Assembly: GCA_030649435.1 (NCBI GenBank) | Contig: JAUSKE010000070.1 | Span: 1-15,716, forward strand | Direction of reading: 5' to 3' | Source of the DNA: Deltaproteobacteria bacterium | GTDB taxonomy: Bacteria > UBA10199 > JACPAL01 > JACOUP01 | Length of the DNA stretch: 15,716 nt | Part shown: positions 6,203 through 12,918 of the stretch, piece after piece | How positions within the stretch are numbered: the first letter of the stretch is position 1 | How the letters are laid out: every line of letters begins with the position of its first letter | Translations under genes and position numbers: made by a program | The notes under the pieces: generated by a model | What the model was told of the DNA's origin: nothing | Seen by the model: the letters and a program-made list of their open reading frames with translations, nothing else | The model's database searches: none

Positions 6203-7411
6203 CTACAAACTTTCGATAAATTCGACGAGCTGGGTAAGTCCTTTTTTCAGAACCTTCGGTTCCGCCAAAAAAGAAAATATGAAGTTAACCCCCTTCTCAT
6301 AATCAAAGAAGTAACCGGGATGGACAAAAACGCCTGTTTGGCGCATCAATTCAATGATGAATTGTTCTTCCGTAGGGGCAGACCTATGTGTCTGCCCATT
6401 TTTCAAGGGCGGCCACACGGGGCCGCCCCTACAAACCTCCGCCATCAAATAAAATCCCCCTTTGGGCTCCACAAACCGAATCCTGTCCGACTGTTGAAGG
6501 ATCTGAACGGCGAGTTTCTTTCTCCCCTCAACCTCTTCACGATACCCTGAAAGAAACTCTTTTCCTTCTCGAAAGAGCGCCGGAAGTGCCCTTTGAATCG
6601 GCATATGGGTTGAAAGAAAGGTGTCGGCAACAGTCTCCAGCTGATCGACCGCAACCGCCACCCTCTTCGGATCTCCCGAGACGGCAATCCAGCCGAGCTT
6701 CAGCGCCGGCAGTGCAAACATTTTGGAAATCCCATTCAAGGTGAACCAAAGGGGAAGTGATGGTCCCCCTCTCCTTAGTAAGGAGAGGGTTGGGGAGAGG
6801 TCTGACTTATCAAAAATAAAATCGGCATAGACCTCATCCGATAAAATCGCTAAATCATGTTCTTTTGCGAGGGCCACGATCTTCTCCATCTCTTTGGCTG
6901 TCGCCACCATCCCGGTCGGGTTATGCGGAGAAATAACAGCGATCGCCCGAGTCGACTGATCAATCTTAGATTCCAGATCCTCAAAATCGATCCCCCAGCC
7001 TTTCTCTTCCATCAACTGGTAATGTTTCAGTTCTATCTTTGCCAGCCGGGCAATCTCATCAAAAAGAGGGTAGGCTGGGTTCGGGACCAAAATATTGTCC
7101 CCCGGCTGGGTGAGGATTGAAAAAATATAGAAAAAAGATTCGCTCGTCCCAGGGGTCAGAAGGATCTGGTCCGGACCGACTGCAAAACCGCTTGAGCCAT
7201 AATAATTAGAAATAACCTCTCGTGCCACCAGAAGACCTTTTGAATCAGGATCGTATCCCTCATTCTCGAAGTATTTTCGATATTCTTGAATCAACAGTTC
7301 CGGGGGGAACTGAAGGCCGTGATGATTGGGATTCCCGTCAAAGAGGCGAAGGATCTCTCTCCCCTCCTTTCGGAGCTGGCGATAGCACTTCTCAATATTA
7401 TTCAAGGTCAT
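6203..7411 (-). CDS. Pyridoxal-phosphate-dependent class I/II aminotransferase carrying two in-frame repeat insertions
   Basis: The 402-residue protein is a fold-type I aminotransferase. PLP-binding features are TPGTSESFFYIF (86-97), Tyr114 in NPAYPLFDE, Asn164 in SPHNPTG, Asp192 and Tyr195 in SDEVYADFIF, and the Schiff-base Lys230 in TLNGISKMFALPALKLGW. The usual Arg of the SK..G..R.G motif is Lys, and the C-terminal carboxylate-binding Arg is not apparent (NFIFSFLAE); I recall a subfamily with KLGW that shares both traits. Substrate is unknown, perhaps an amino acid with pyruvate or 2-oxoglutarate. Residues about 205-216 and 327-347 are encoded by palindromic repeats and explain the extra length. 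The frame is intact. There is no Shine-Dalgarno; the promoter ends 6 nt before ATG. Confidence 0.9.
   Translation of the reverse strand: MTLNNIEKCYRQLRKEGREILRLFDGNPNHHGLQFPPELLIQEYRKYFENEGYDPDSKGLLVAREVISNYYGSSGFAVGPDQILLTPGTSESFFYIFSILTQPGDNILVPNPAYPLFDEIARLAKIELKHYQLMEEKGWGIDFEDLESKIDQSTRAIAVISPHNPTGMVATAKEMEKIVALAKEHDLAILSDEVYADFIFDKSDLSPTLSLLRRGGPSLPLWFTLNGISKMFALPALKLGWIAVSGDPKRVAVAVDQLETVADTFLSTHMPIQRALPALFREGKEFLSGYREEVEGRKKLAVQILQQSDRIRFVEPKGGFYLMAEVCRGGPVWPPLKNGQTHRSAPTEEQFIIELMRQTGVFVHPGYFFDYEKGVNFIFSFLAEPKVLKKGLTQLVEFIESL
6372..6432. repeat. 61-bp double-hairpin repeat element inside the aminotransferase gene
   Basis: The ends are perfect inverted repeats GTAGGGGC (6372-6379) and GCCCCTAC (6425-6432). 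Inside are two hairpins: GGGCAGAC/GTCTGCCC (6376-6383, 6390-6397) and GGGCGGCC/GGCCGCCC (about 6408-6430). On the coding strand it is translated as CRGGPVWPPLKNGQTHRSAPT, between EV and EEQFIIEL. Of the three frames in this orientation only the one used lacks a stop codon. A half copy occurs at 7491-7517. Confidence 0.8.
6765..6800. repeat. 36-bp palindromic repeat inside the aminotransferase gene
   Basis: CCCTCTCCTTA (6767-6777) and TAAGGAGAGGG (6779-6789) form a perfect 11-bp palindrome around a single G, followed by TTGGGGAGAGG. This resembles the common intergenic 'CTCTCCCCAACCCTCTCC' repeat family as I remember it. Its 36 bases equal 12 codons and encode DLSPTLSLLRRGG in the aminotransferase loop between DFIFDK and TLNGISK. 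Confidence 0.7.
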
Positions 7412-7417
7412 CCATTC

Positions 7418-7446
7418 TCTATAAAATAGTTTTTTGAGAAGATCAA
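7418..7446 (-). promoter_or_regulatory. Predicted promoter for the aminotransferase gene
   Basis: On the minus strand TTGATC (7446-7441), 17 nt, then TATAGA (7423-7418). Only 6 nt separate the -10 from the ATG. Just upstream lies a small dyad TTCGA-TTT-TCGAA (7451-7463) of unknown role. Confidence 0.4.
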
Positions 7447-7490
7447 AGGGTTCGATTTTCGAACTGCCCGTATGAAAAACGAACTGTTTT

Positions 7491-7517
7491 AGGCAGACTA
7501 AAGGGGTCTGCCCCTAC
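7491..7517. repeat. Partial copy of the GTAGGGGC repeat in the aminotransferase/comM intergenic region
   Basis: GGTCTGCCCCTAC (7505-7517) is the exact reverse complement of the first 13 bases of the 61-bp element at 6372. With AGGCAGAC (7491-7498) it forms the same first hairpin. The second hairpin is absent. It sits 38 nt before comM, between two divergent genes. Confidence 0.65.
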
Positions 7518-7554
7518 GAAATTATCTGGCCTATCGATTGCATAGCTCTTTAAC

Positions 7555-9084
7555 ATGCTCTCGAAGATTTTTAGCGCCGGGTTGATTGGGATCGATGCCT
7601 ACCCGGTAGAGGTGGAAGTCGATATCACCGGTGGGGGACTTCCCACTTGGAACACGGTCGGCCTTCCAGAAAATTCGGTGCGTGAGGGGCGGGACCGTGT
7701 GATCGCGGCGATCAAAAATTCCGGTTACGAATTTATGCACCGGAAGATCACGATCAACCTCGCCCCCGCCGACATTAAAAAAGAAGGGACCGCCTTTGAC
7801 CTGCCGATCGCCCTCGGTCTACTCGCTTCTTCCAATGGCTTAAATAAGGATCTTCTCCCCAAGTATTTGGTCGTCGGCGAACTCACGTTGAGCGGCATGA
7901 TCAAGCCGATCCGTGGAGCCTTAGCGGTAGCCCTGATCGCCAAGAAAAACCGTTTTCAGGGGATCATACTCCCCAAGGAAAACGGGACAGAGGCAGCGAT
8001 CGTGAAGGATCTAGAAATTTTAGCGGTCTCCCACCTTTCAGAGGTGGTCGAATTTCTAAACGGGAAACGCCAGTTGTTCTCATTCCCACCGGAGATCTCT
8101 CCGTTGAATTCAAATGGGCATTACGACTCCGACTTTAGCGAGATCCGCGGGCAGGAACAGGCGAAGAGGGCTATCGAGGTTGCCGCCGCCGGAGGGCACA
8201 ACATCCTAATGATCGGTCCGCCCGGCACCGGAAAAACAATGCTCGCGCAGAGAATCCCGACGATCCTCCCGCCACTTTCGTTCGAAGAGGCGCTCGAGAC
8301 CACAAAAGTTTACAGCGCACTCGGGCTTGTTGAAAAACAGAAGCCGCTTCTGACCGATCGCCCTTTTCGCGCCCCCCACCATACTATTTCGGATGCCGGG
8401 CTGATTGGTGGAGGGACTGTTCCAAAACCGGGTGAAGTCAGCCTCGCCCATCGTGGGGTCCTTTTTCTGGACGAACTCCCTGAATTCAAGAAAAATGTCC
8501 TCGAGGTCTTGAGGCAACCGATCGAGGGGGGCAAGGTGACCATCGCACGCGCCTTCTCCACCCTCACCTTTCCGGCAGACTTCATGCTGGTCGCCGCCAT
8601 GAACCCCTGCCGGTGTGGTTTTTTGACCTCACCCCACCAGAGCTGCTCTTGCACCTCTCTTCAAAAACAGAATTATCGGACACGCCTTTCTGGTCCGCTC
8701 CTCGACCGGATTGATATCCATATCGAAGTCCCTCCGGTTCGTTACACGGAACTGGCAGCGCTCGGTGAGGGAGAATCCTCCTCGTCTATCCGCGAAAGAG
8801 TACTTGCTGCCCGGGAAAAACAGGCAATTCGGCTTCATAAACAAAAAATTTATGCCAATTCACAGATGGGGCCTCGGCTTGTTCGTCGATTTTGCACCTT
8901 GACCACCGAGGGGAACCGTTTGCTAGAAACCGCCATGACCAAATTGAACCTCTCCGCCAGGGCCTATGACCGAATTCTGAAGGTGGCTCGAACGATCGCC
9001 GACCTTGTGGCGAGCGACGCCATTCAAACAAAACACTTGGCTGAGGCGATTCAATACCGGAGTTTTGACAGGAATAGAGGGTAA
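7555..9084 (+). CDS. comM: YifB/ComM family AAA+ ATPase (Mg chelatase-like)
   Basis: The 509-residue protein has the standard three-part build. An N-terminal Lon-S16-like ChlI domain spans about residues 20-140 (VEVDITGGGLPTWNTVGLPE, KITINLAPADIKKEGTAFDL). The Mg-chelatase-type AAA+ ATPase has Walker A GPPGTGKT (221-228), Walker B VLFLDELPEF (302-311) and GPLLDRIDIHIEVP (380-393). The C-terminal helical domain ends LAEAIQYRSFDR. The cysteine cluster in NPCRCG and SCSC (350-366) is typical of the family. In naturally transformable bacteria ComM is a hexameric helicase that aids branch migration of incoming DNA; the gene is also common in species not known to be transformable. No Shine-Dalgarno or convincing promoter is visible. 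A terminator follows. Confidence 0.93.
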   Translation: MLSKIFSAGLIGIDAYPVEVEVDITGGGLPTWNTVGLPENSVREGRDRVIAAIKNSGYEFMHRKITINLAPADIKKEGTAFDLPIALGLLASSNGLNKDLLPKYLVVGELTLSGMIKPIRGALAVALIAKKNRFQGIILPKENGTEAAIVKDLEILAVSHLSEVVEFLNGKRQLFSFPPEISPLNSNGHYDSDFSEIRGQEQAKRAIEVAAAGGHNILMIGPPGTGKTMLAQRIPTILPPLSFEEALETTKVYSALGLVEKQKPLLTDRPFRAPHHTISDAGLIGGGTVPKPGEVSLAHRGVLFLDELPEFKKNVLEVLRQPIEGGKVTIARAFSTLTFPADFMLVAAMNPCRCGFLTSPHQSCSCTSLQKQNYRTRLSGPLLDRIDIHIEVPPVRYTELAALGEGESSSSIRERVLAAREKQAIRLHKQKIYANSQMGPRLVRRFCTLTTEGNRLLETAMTKLNLSARAYDRILKVARTIADLVASDAIQTKHLAEAIQYRSFDRNRG

Positions 9085-9111
9085 TCTTCGTTTTTAACCG
9101 AAGAGTTTTTT
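9085..9111 (+). terminator. Rho-independent terminator after comM
   Basis: TCTTCG (9085-9090) and CGAAGA (9099-9104) form a 6-bp stem with an 8-nt loop, followed by G and six T's (9106-9111). It begins directly after the comM stop and overlaps the last codons of the convergent 112-residue gene. Confidence 0.6.
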
Positions 9112-9432
9112 GTAGTGCGGGTCGGCTAACGCCGCTTCGACAACCCGTTCGGTAATCTCATCAACAATGTCGGGGACATTTTCGTAGGCGGGGGAAATCT
9201 GTTTTTTGACCTTCTTCCTCACATTATAGACCATTTGAAGCTTGGCCATCTCGCTACCCCCCTTTTGAATCATTCCCAGGAGGAGCGCCCCTTTTTCACC
9301 AGCCTTTTCAGCAAGATAGGCCCCCTCGGCAACATCGATCAGGAACCCTTTATCGTCATCCGCCTCCTTGGCCCCCTGGCTGATGACGTTCGGCATGACA
9401 TGACCAACAATTGATTTAATCCACTGAATCAT
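9094..9432 (-). CDS. Small helical protein of unknown function, 112 residues
   Basis: The frame starts at an ATG with GGAGAG a few bases upstream, a good Shine-Dalgarno. The product begins MIQWIKSIVGHVMPNVISQG and has no signal peptide or clear membrane segment. It looks all-helical: an acidic KEADDDKGFLIDVAEGAYLA stretch (about 22-41), a central Gly/Met-rich part (GALLLGMIQKGGSEM), a basic VRKKVKKQ (71-78), and a C-terminal helix ending ALADPHYKKLFG. I do not recognise the family. It is convergent with comM and divergent from the inositol synthase. Codon use resembles the neighbouring housekeeping genes, so it is probably native. Confidence 0.75.
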   Translation of the reverse strand: MIQWIKSIVGHVMPNVISQGAKEADDDKGFLIDVAEGAYLAEKAGEKGALLLGMIQKGGSEMAKLQMVYNVRKKVKKQISPAYENVPDIVDEITERVVEAALADPHYKKLFG

Positions 9433-9548
9433 AATCTCTCCATATATTGAACACCCCCCTTATCGCACCCCTCTCCCAGCAAGTTGCGTCCTATTTACAA
9501 TCCTTTTTTAGTTTACATCACGAGGCCTACATGATAGCACGGCAACAC

Positions 9549-9578
9549 CCTGATAACAGTGATTATCCCGCTATCAGG
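9549..9578. promoter_or_regulatory. Inverted repeat in the leader region of the inositol synthase gene
   Basis: CCTGATA (9549-9555) and TATCAGG (9572-9578) are perfect complements with a 16-nt spacer. An inner dyad GATAA/TTATC (9552-9556, 9563-9567) overlaps it. It lies 33 nt before the inositol synthase start and could be an operator or an mRNA hairpin. The rest of 9433-9611 shows no gene. Confidence 0.35.
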
Positions 9579-9611
9579 TCTTTGCAAACAAATTCACGAG
9601 GTGAAATAAGC

Positions 9612-10928
9612 ATGATCGAAAAAGGGACTAAAATTGAAGAGCCAAAAGGCCGATTAGGTGTCCTTCTTGTCGGGATGGGGGCGGTTTCAACAACTTTTAT
9701 TGCTGGTGTTGAAGCGATTAAAAATGACTTGGCCAAACCAATCGGCTCGCTGACTCAGATGGGGCGTATCCGCCTCGGGAAAAGAACCGAAAAACGGACC
9801 CCTCTCGTCAAAGATTTTGTGCCTCTCGCCAAGCTCTCCGACCTTGTCTTCGGGGGATGGGATATCTTTGAATCAAACGGTTATGAAGCAGCCCGCACCG
9901 CTGGGGTCTTGAGCGAAACCGACCTCGCCAAACTGAAACCATCACTCGAAGCGATACGCCCCTGGTCCGCCGCCTTTGACAAGAATTTCGTCCGAAATCT
10001 GGATGGCAAAAATGTCAAAAAGGGAGCGACCAAGATGGACTTGGTGGATCAAATCTCTGAAGATATCCGAAAATTTAAGGAAAAGAACGGCCTCTCCCGC
10101 TGCGTGATGGTCTGGTGTGGCTCGACAGAGGTCTACTTCAAGGCCGAGAAGGTCCACGAAACCCTCCGCAACTTTGAAGAGGGGTTGAAAACCAATCATT
10201 CGGCAATCGCCCCTTCGATGCTCTACGCCTATGCCGCCCTGCGAGAAGGGATCCCGTTTGCCAACGGGGCGCCAAATTTGACTGTCGACATCCCGGCGTT
10301 GCAGGAGCTGGCCCACGAAAAGAAGGTCCCCCTCTCCGGCAAGGATTTTAAAACCGGTCAGACTTTGATGAAAACGATCATCGCCCCTGGCCTTAAGGCC
10401 CGTTACCTGGGACTCTCCGGCTGGTTTTCTTCCAACATCTTGGGCAATCGTGATGGCGAGGTTTTGGATGATCCAGATTCCTTTAAGACAAAAGAAGAGA
10501 GCAAGCTCTCCGTGTTAGAGACGCTTCTTCAACCAGAACTTTACCCAGACCTTTACAGCAATTTTTACCACAAGGTCCGGATCCATTATTACCCACCCCG
10601 GGGAGATAACAAAGAAGGTTGGGACAATATCGACCTCTTCGGTTGGATGGGGTACCCGATGCAGCTCAAAATCGACTTCCTCTGCCGCGATTCAATCTTG
10701 GCAGCCCCACTGGTCCTCGATCTCGTCCTCTTTATGGACCTGGCCCAACGAGCCCATATGAAGGGAACTCAAGAGTGGCTCTCATTCTACTACAAGAGCC
10801 CGATGACCGCCCCCAATCTATATCCGGAGCACAACCTCTTCATCCAGGAAATGAAACTGAAGAACACCCTCCGTTACATGATGGGTGAGGACCAGATTAC
10901 TCATTTGGGATTAGAGTACTACGATTAG
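9612..10928 (+). CDS. ino1: myo-Inositol-1-phosphate synthase
   Basis: The 438-residue product converts glucose-6-phosphate to 1D-myo-inositol 3-phosphate (L-1-phosphate) with tightly bound NAD+. Evidence: a Rossmann GMGAVSTTF motif (21-29), GGWDIFESN, the NGAPNLTVDIPAL region, KTGQTLMKTIIAPGL with the catalytic-lysine neighbourhood, LGNRDGEVLDDPDSFKTKEESK, and KIDFLCRDSILAAPLVLDLVLF near the C-terminus, all in MIPS order. I chose ATG 9612 because GAGGTGA (9598-9604) stands 7 nt before it and the Rossmann strand begins soon after. The frame extends upstream to a TTG at 9447, but that part has no support. The inositol may feed phosphatidylinositol-type lipids or solutes. It is convergent with a zinc dehydrogenase 14 bp away. 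Confidence 0.92.
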   Translation: MIEKGTKIEEPKGRLGVLLVGMGAVSTTFIAGVEAIKNDLAKPIGSLTQMGRIRLGKRTEKRTPLVKDFVPLAKLSDLVFGGWDIFESNGYEAARTAGVLSETDLAKLKPSLEAIRPWSAAFDKNFVRNLDGKNVKKGATKMDLVDQISEDIRKFKEKNGLSRCVMVWCGSTEVYFKAEKVHETLRNFEEGLKTNHSAIAPSMLYAYAALREGIPFANGAPNLTVDIPALQELAHEKKVPLSGKDFKTGQTLMKTIIAPGLKARYLGLSGWFSSNILGNRDGEVLDDPDSFKTKEESKLSVLETLLQPELYPDLYSNFYHKVRIHYYPPRGDNKEGWDNIDLFGWMGYPMQLKIDFLCRDSILAAPLVLDLVLFMDLAQRAHMKGTQEWLSFYYKSPMTAPNLYPEHNLFIQEMKLKNTLRYMMGEDQITHLGLEYYD

Positions 10929-10942
10929 TGCCTGTGGTACGA

Positions 10943-11986
10943 TTAAGGAATGATCGCGATCTTCAACGGATTTTCAGGGACATTCTTGCAAAAAACCTGA
11001 TTTAACTCGGAAAGCCGTCGCTCACCGGCAATCAGGTGCGTCACATCAATTCTCTTTTCAGCGATATACGAAAGCGACCGGGCAAAGTGGGTCGGCGTAT
11101 GGTGAAAAACACCTGAAATGCAGATTTCGTCGTAATGGATCCGATGGGTATCAAAAGTCACCTTGGTCCCCTGGGAACAACCGCCGTAAAGCCAGACGCG
11201 TCCGCCCTTCCGAACCAGTTCCGTCGACATCTCCCATGTTGCCGGCTGACCGGCTGCTTCAATGACGACATCGGGGCCGTAGCCTCCGGGGCAAACCTTT
11301 CTCACACGATCCCGGATCACTCCCTCTTCCAAAATGCTGAAAATATGATCAGCCCCCAATTTTTTTGCGACCTGAAGCTTCTCATCCCCACGCCCGACAC
11401 AGATGACACGGGCTCCGAGAAGCTTTCCCAGCTGGACGAAGAGAAGGCCACAGGGGCCGGCGCCAATAACACAGAGAGTTTCTCCCGCCTTAAGCCCCAC
11501 CTTTTCAATACAGTGCAAGGCACAAGCGAGAGGCTCCGTCAGGGCCGCTTCACGGAAGGAGAGGGAGTCAGGGATGTGGTAGAGGTTCTTAGCGACAATC
11601 TGGGCGGGGACCCGGATATACTCAGCATAAGCCCCATTCAGAAATTCTAGATTTTCGCAAAGGTTCCATGTTTCTTTCTTGCAAAAGAAACAGTGACCGC
11701 AAGGGGCGGAATTAGCGGCAACCACACGATCTCCAGCTTTGAAACGGGTGATCTCGGACCCCGCTTCAACGACCGTTCCGGACATTTCGTGGCCAAACGG
11801 AGAAGGGAGATTTTTGACAAGGAGGGCATGCCCCCGCCTGAAAAGCTTGAAGTCGGTCCCACAGGTGAGCGCGGTTCCGATCTTGACCAAAACCTCATTC
11901 GGCCGGATCTCGGGAATGTCGATCTGCTCGACCCGAATCTCTTCAGGACCATACCAAAGCGCTGCCTGCATTTTTCGCGTTGTCAT
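10943..11986 (-). CDS. Zinc-dependent medium-chain alcohol/polyol dehydrogenase (first of two)
   Basis: From ATG 11986 the protein has 347 residues. It has the MDR layout: a GroES-like N-terminal domain with catalytic-zinc residues Cys42, His66 and Glu67 (PFGHEMSG) and Glu151 (TEPLAC), structural-zinc cysteines 96, 99, 102 and 110 (CGHCFFCKKETWNLC), and a Rossmann motif GAGPCG (175-180). The second Rossmann strand ends VICVGRG, where Gly-Arg in place of Asp suggests NADP(H). The substrate is unknown; relatives include sorbitol, galactitol-phosphate and threonine dehydrogenases. The frame continues to a TTG at 12034, but that TTG is part of a perfect TTGACA -35. It is divergent from the aldolase operon, and the shared dyad suggests co-regulation. 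Another in-frame ATG at 11971 is possible. Confidence 0.88.
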   Translation of the reverse strand: MTTRKMQAALWYGPEEIRVEQIDIPEIRPNEVLVKIGTALTCGTDFKLFRRGHALLVKNLPSPFGHEMSGTVVEAGSEITRFKAGDRVVAANSAPCGHCFFCKKETWNLCENLEFLNGAYAEYIRVPAQIVAKNLYHIPDSLSFREAALTEPLACALHCIEKVGLKAGETLCVIGAGPCGLLFVQLGKLLGARVICVGRGDEKLQVAKKLGADHIFSILEEGVIRDRVRKVCPGGYGPDVVIEAAGQPATWEMSTELVRKGGRVWLYGGCSQGTKVTFDTHRIHYDEICISGVFHHTPTHFARSLSYIAEKRIDVTHLIAGERRLSELNQVFCKNVPENPLKIAIIP

Positions 11987-12005
11987 AAATTCGGTTAAGG
12001 AGAAG

Positions 12006-12034
12006 CACTTAAATCTTTTGTCGGGAATTGTCAA
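12006..12034 (-). promoter_or_regulatory. Predicted promoter for the first zinc dehydrogenase
   Basis: On the minus strand a perfect TTGACA (12034-12029), 17 nt, then TAAGTG (12011-12006), which is a weak -10. It lies 19 nt before ATG 11986. The -35 is the outer end of the dyad 12029-12075. Confidence 0.4.
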
Positions 12035-12075
12035 CCGGAACGTCCAGAGCAGCTTTCAGGACTTTTCCGTTGACA
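12029..12075. promoter_or_regulatory. Imperfect 17-bp dyad carrying both divergent -35 boxes
   Basis: TGTCAACCGGAACGTCC (12029-12045) matches the reverse complement of GGACTTTTCCGTTGACA (12059-12075) at 14 of 17 positions, with a 13-nt spacer. The outermost six bases on each side are the two TTGACA -35 boxes, pointing away from each other. A dimeric regulator centred near 12052 could control both transcripts. Confidence 0.5.
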
Positions 12076-12098
12076 GACTAAGCAGGAATCCCTACAAG
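12070..12098 (+). promoter_or_regulatory. Predicted promoter for the aldolase-dehydrogenase operon
   Basis: TTGACA (12070-12075), 17 nt, then TACAAG (12093-12098). The -10 ends 10 nt before the ATG at 12109 and there is no Shine-Dalgarno, so the transcript is probably leaderless or nearly so. Confidence 0.5.
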
Positions 12099-12108
12099 CG
12101 TACCCTCT

Positions 12109-12918
12109 ATGGATTGGGGACTCGCGAATAGACTTTCCCGGATCATCAGACCGGAAACCGGCCGTACCGTGATGCTGGCGGTCGATCATGGTTACTTTCT
12201 TGGGCCAACGAGTGGGCTGGAGAATGCCCGCAAGACAATTACCCCGCTCCTTCCCTATGCCGATAGCCTCATGCTGACACGCGGTCTGCTCCGGACCTCG
12301 GTTGATCCTCAAAAGGCTCCTCCTATTGTCCTCAGGGTTTCGGGCGGGTCCAGTATCTTAAAAGAACTTTCTAATGAAGATGTCACGACTTCTATTGAAG
12401 AAGCGGTTCGGCTGAACGTCGCCGCCGTCACCTGTTCCATCTTCGTCGGTGGTGAGTATGAAAAGCAGAGCCTGATGAATCTCTCCCGACTGGTGAATGA
12501 AGCTACACCGCGGGGGATCGCCGTTCTCGGGGTGACTGCGGTTGGCAAAGAGATGGTTCGTGACGCCCGCTATTTGAGCCTCGCCTGTCGCATTGCTGCG
12601 GAACTCGGGGCCCATGTCGTCAAAACTTATTTCTGCCCCGACTTTGAAAAGGTTATCGAGAGTTGCCCCGTCCCGATCGTCACTGCCGGTGGTAAGAAAT
12701 TGCCGGAAAAAGAGGCACTCGAACTTGCCCACAATTCAATTCAACATGGGGCGATTGGCGTCGATATGGGGAGAAACATCTTTCAGTCGGACTCTCCTGT
12801 AGGGATGATCCGTGCGGTACGGGCCATCGTTCATGAAAAGTCGACCGTCGACAAGGCCTACGACCTTTATCAAAGTGTACTTCATACCACTGCCAATGCG
12901 CGTCGCAACGTACTATAA
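12109..12918 (+). CDS. LsrF/DhnA-type class I aldolase or thiolase
   Basis: The 269-residue TIM-barrel protein resembles E. coli LsrF (3-hydroxy-5-phosphonooxypentane-2,4-dione thiolase) along its length: MDWGLANRLSRI, GRTVMLAVDHGYFLGPTSGLE (18-38), LTRGLLRT, LKELSNEDV, VTAVGKEMVRDARY (142-155), HVVKTY with the Schiff-base Lys172, CPVPIVTAGGKKLPE (186-200) and GVDMGRNIFQSDSP (217-230). It lacks the first 30 or so residues of LsrF, and the frame is closed by a stop at 12079, so this is not a start-choice artefact. No lsr genes (kinase, transporter) are near, so autoinducer-2 breakdown is unlikely. A sugar-phosphate aldolase acting with the neighbouring dehydrogenases is more plausible. It overlaps the next gene by 23 bases. 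Confidence 0.85.
   Translation: MDWGLANRLSRIIRPETGRTVMLAVDHGYFLGPTSGLENARKTITPLLPYADSLMLTRGLLRTSVDPQKAPPIVLRVSGGSSILKELSNEDVTTSIEEAVRLNVAAVTCSIFVGGEYEKQSLMNLSRLVNEATPRGIAVLGVTAVGKEMVRDARYLSLACRIAAELGAHVVKTYFCPDFEKVIESCPVPIVTAGGKKLPEKEALELAHNSIQHGAIGVDMGRNIFQSDSPVGMIRAVRAIVHEKSTVDKAYDLYQSVLHTTANARRNVL

Noticed and set aside
6203..7411. Aminotransferase as a pseudogene because of its repeat insertions
   Set aside because: The frame is intact, the PLP lysine and other PLP contacts are present, and the length surplus equals the inserted repeats.
9447..9611. Upstream in-frame extension of the inositol synthase from TTG 9447
   Set aside because: ATG 9612 has GAGGTGA at ideal spacing and begins just before the Rossmann strand; the extension has no Shine-Dalgarno, no family counterpart, and contains a dyad typical of a regulatory region.
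11987..12034. TTG 12034 as start of the first zinc dehydrogenase
   Set aside because: That TTG belongs to a perfect TTGACA -35 box in a symmetric divergent promoter, and the extra residues do not match the family.
12812..12895. Start of the second zinc dehydrogenase at 12812
   Set aside because: The 28 extra residues lie wholly inside the aldolase gene and have no MDR counterpart; the typical MDR start MRVATYY is at 12896.
12109..12918. Part of an lsr autoinducer-2 operon
   Set aside because: No LsrK, LsrR, LsrG or transporter genes are present, and the neighbours are dehydrogenases.
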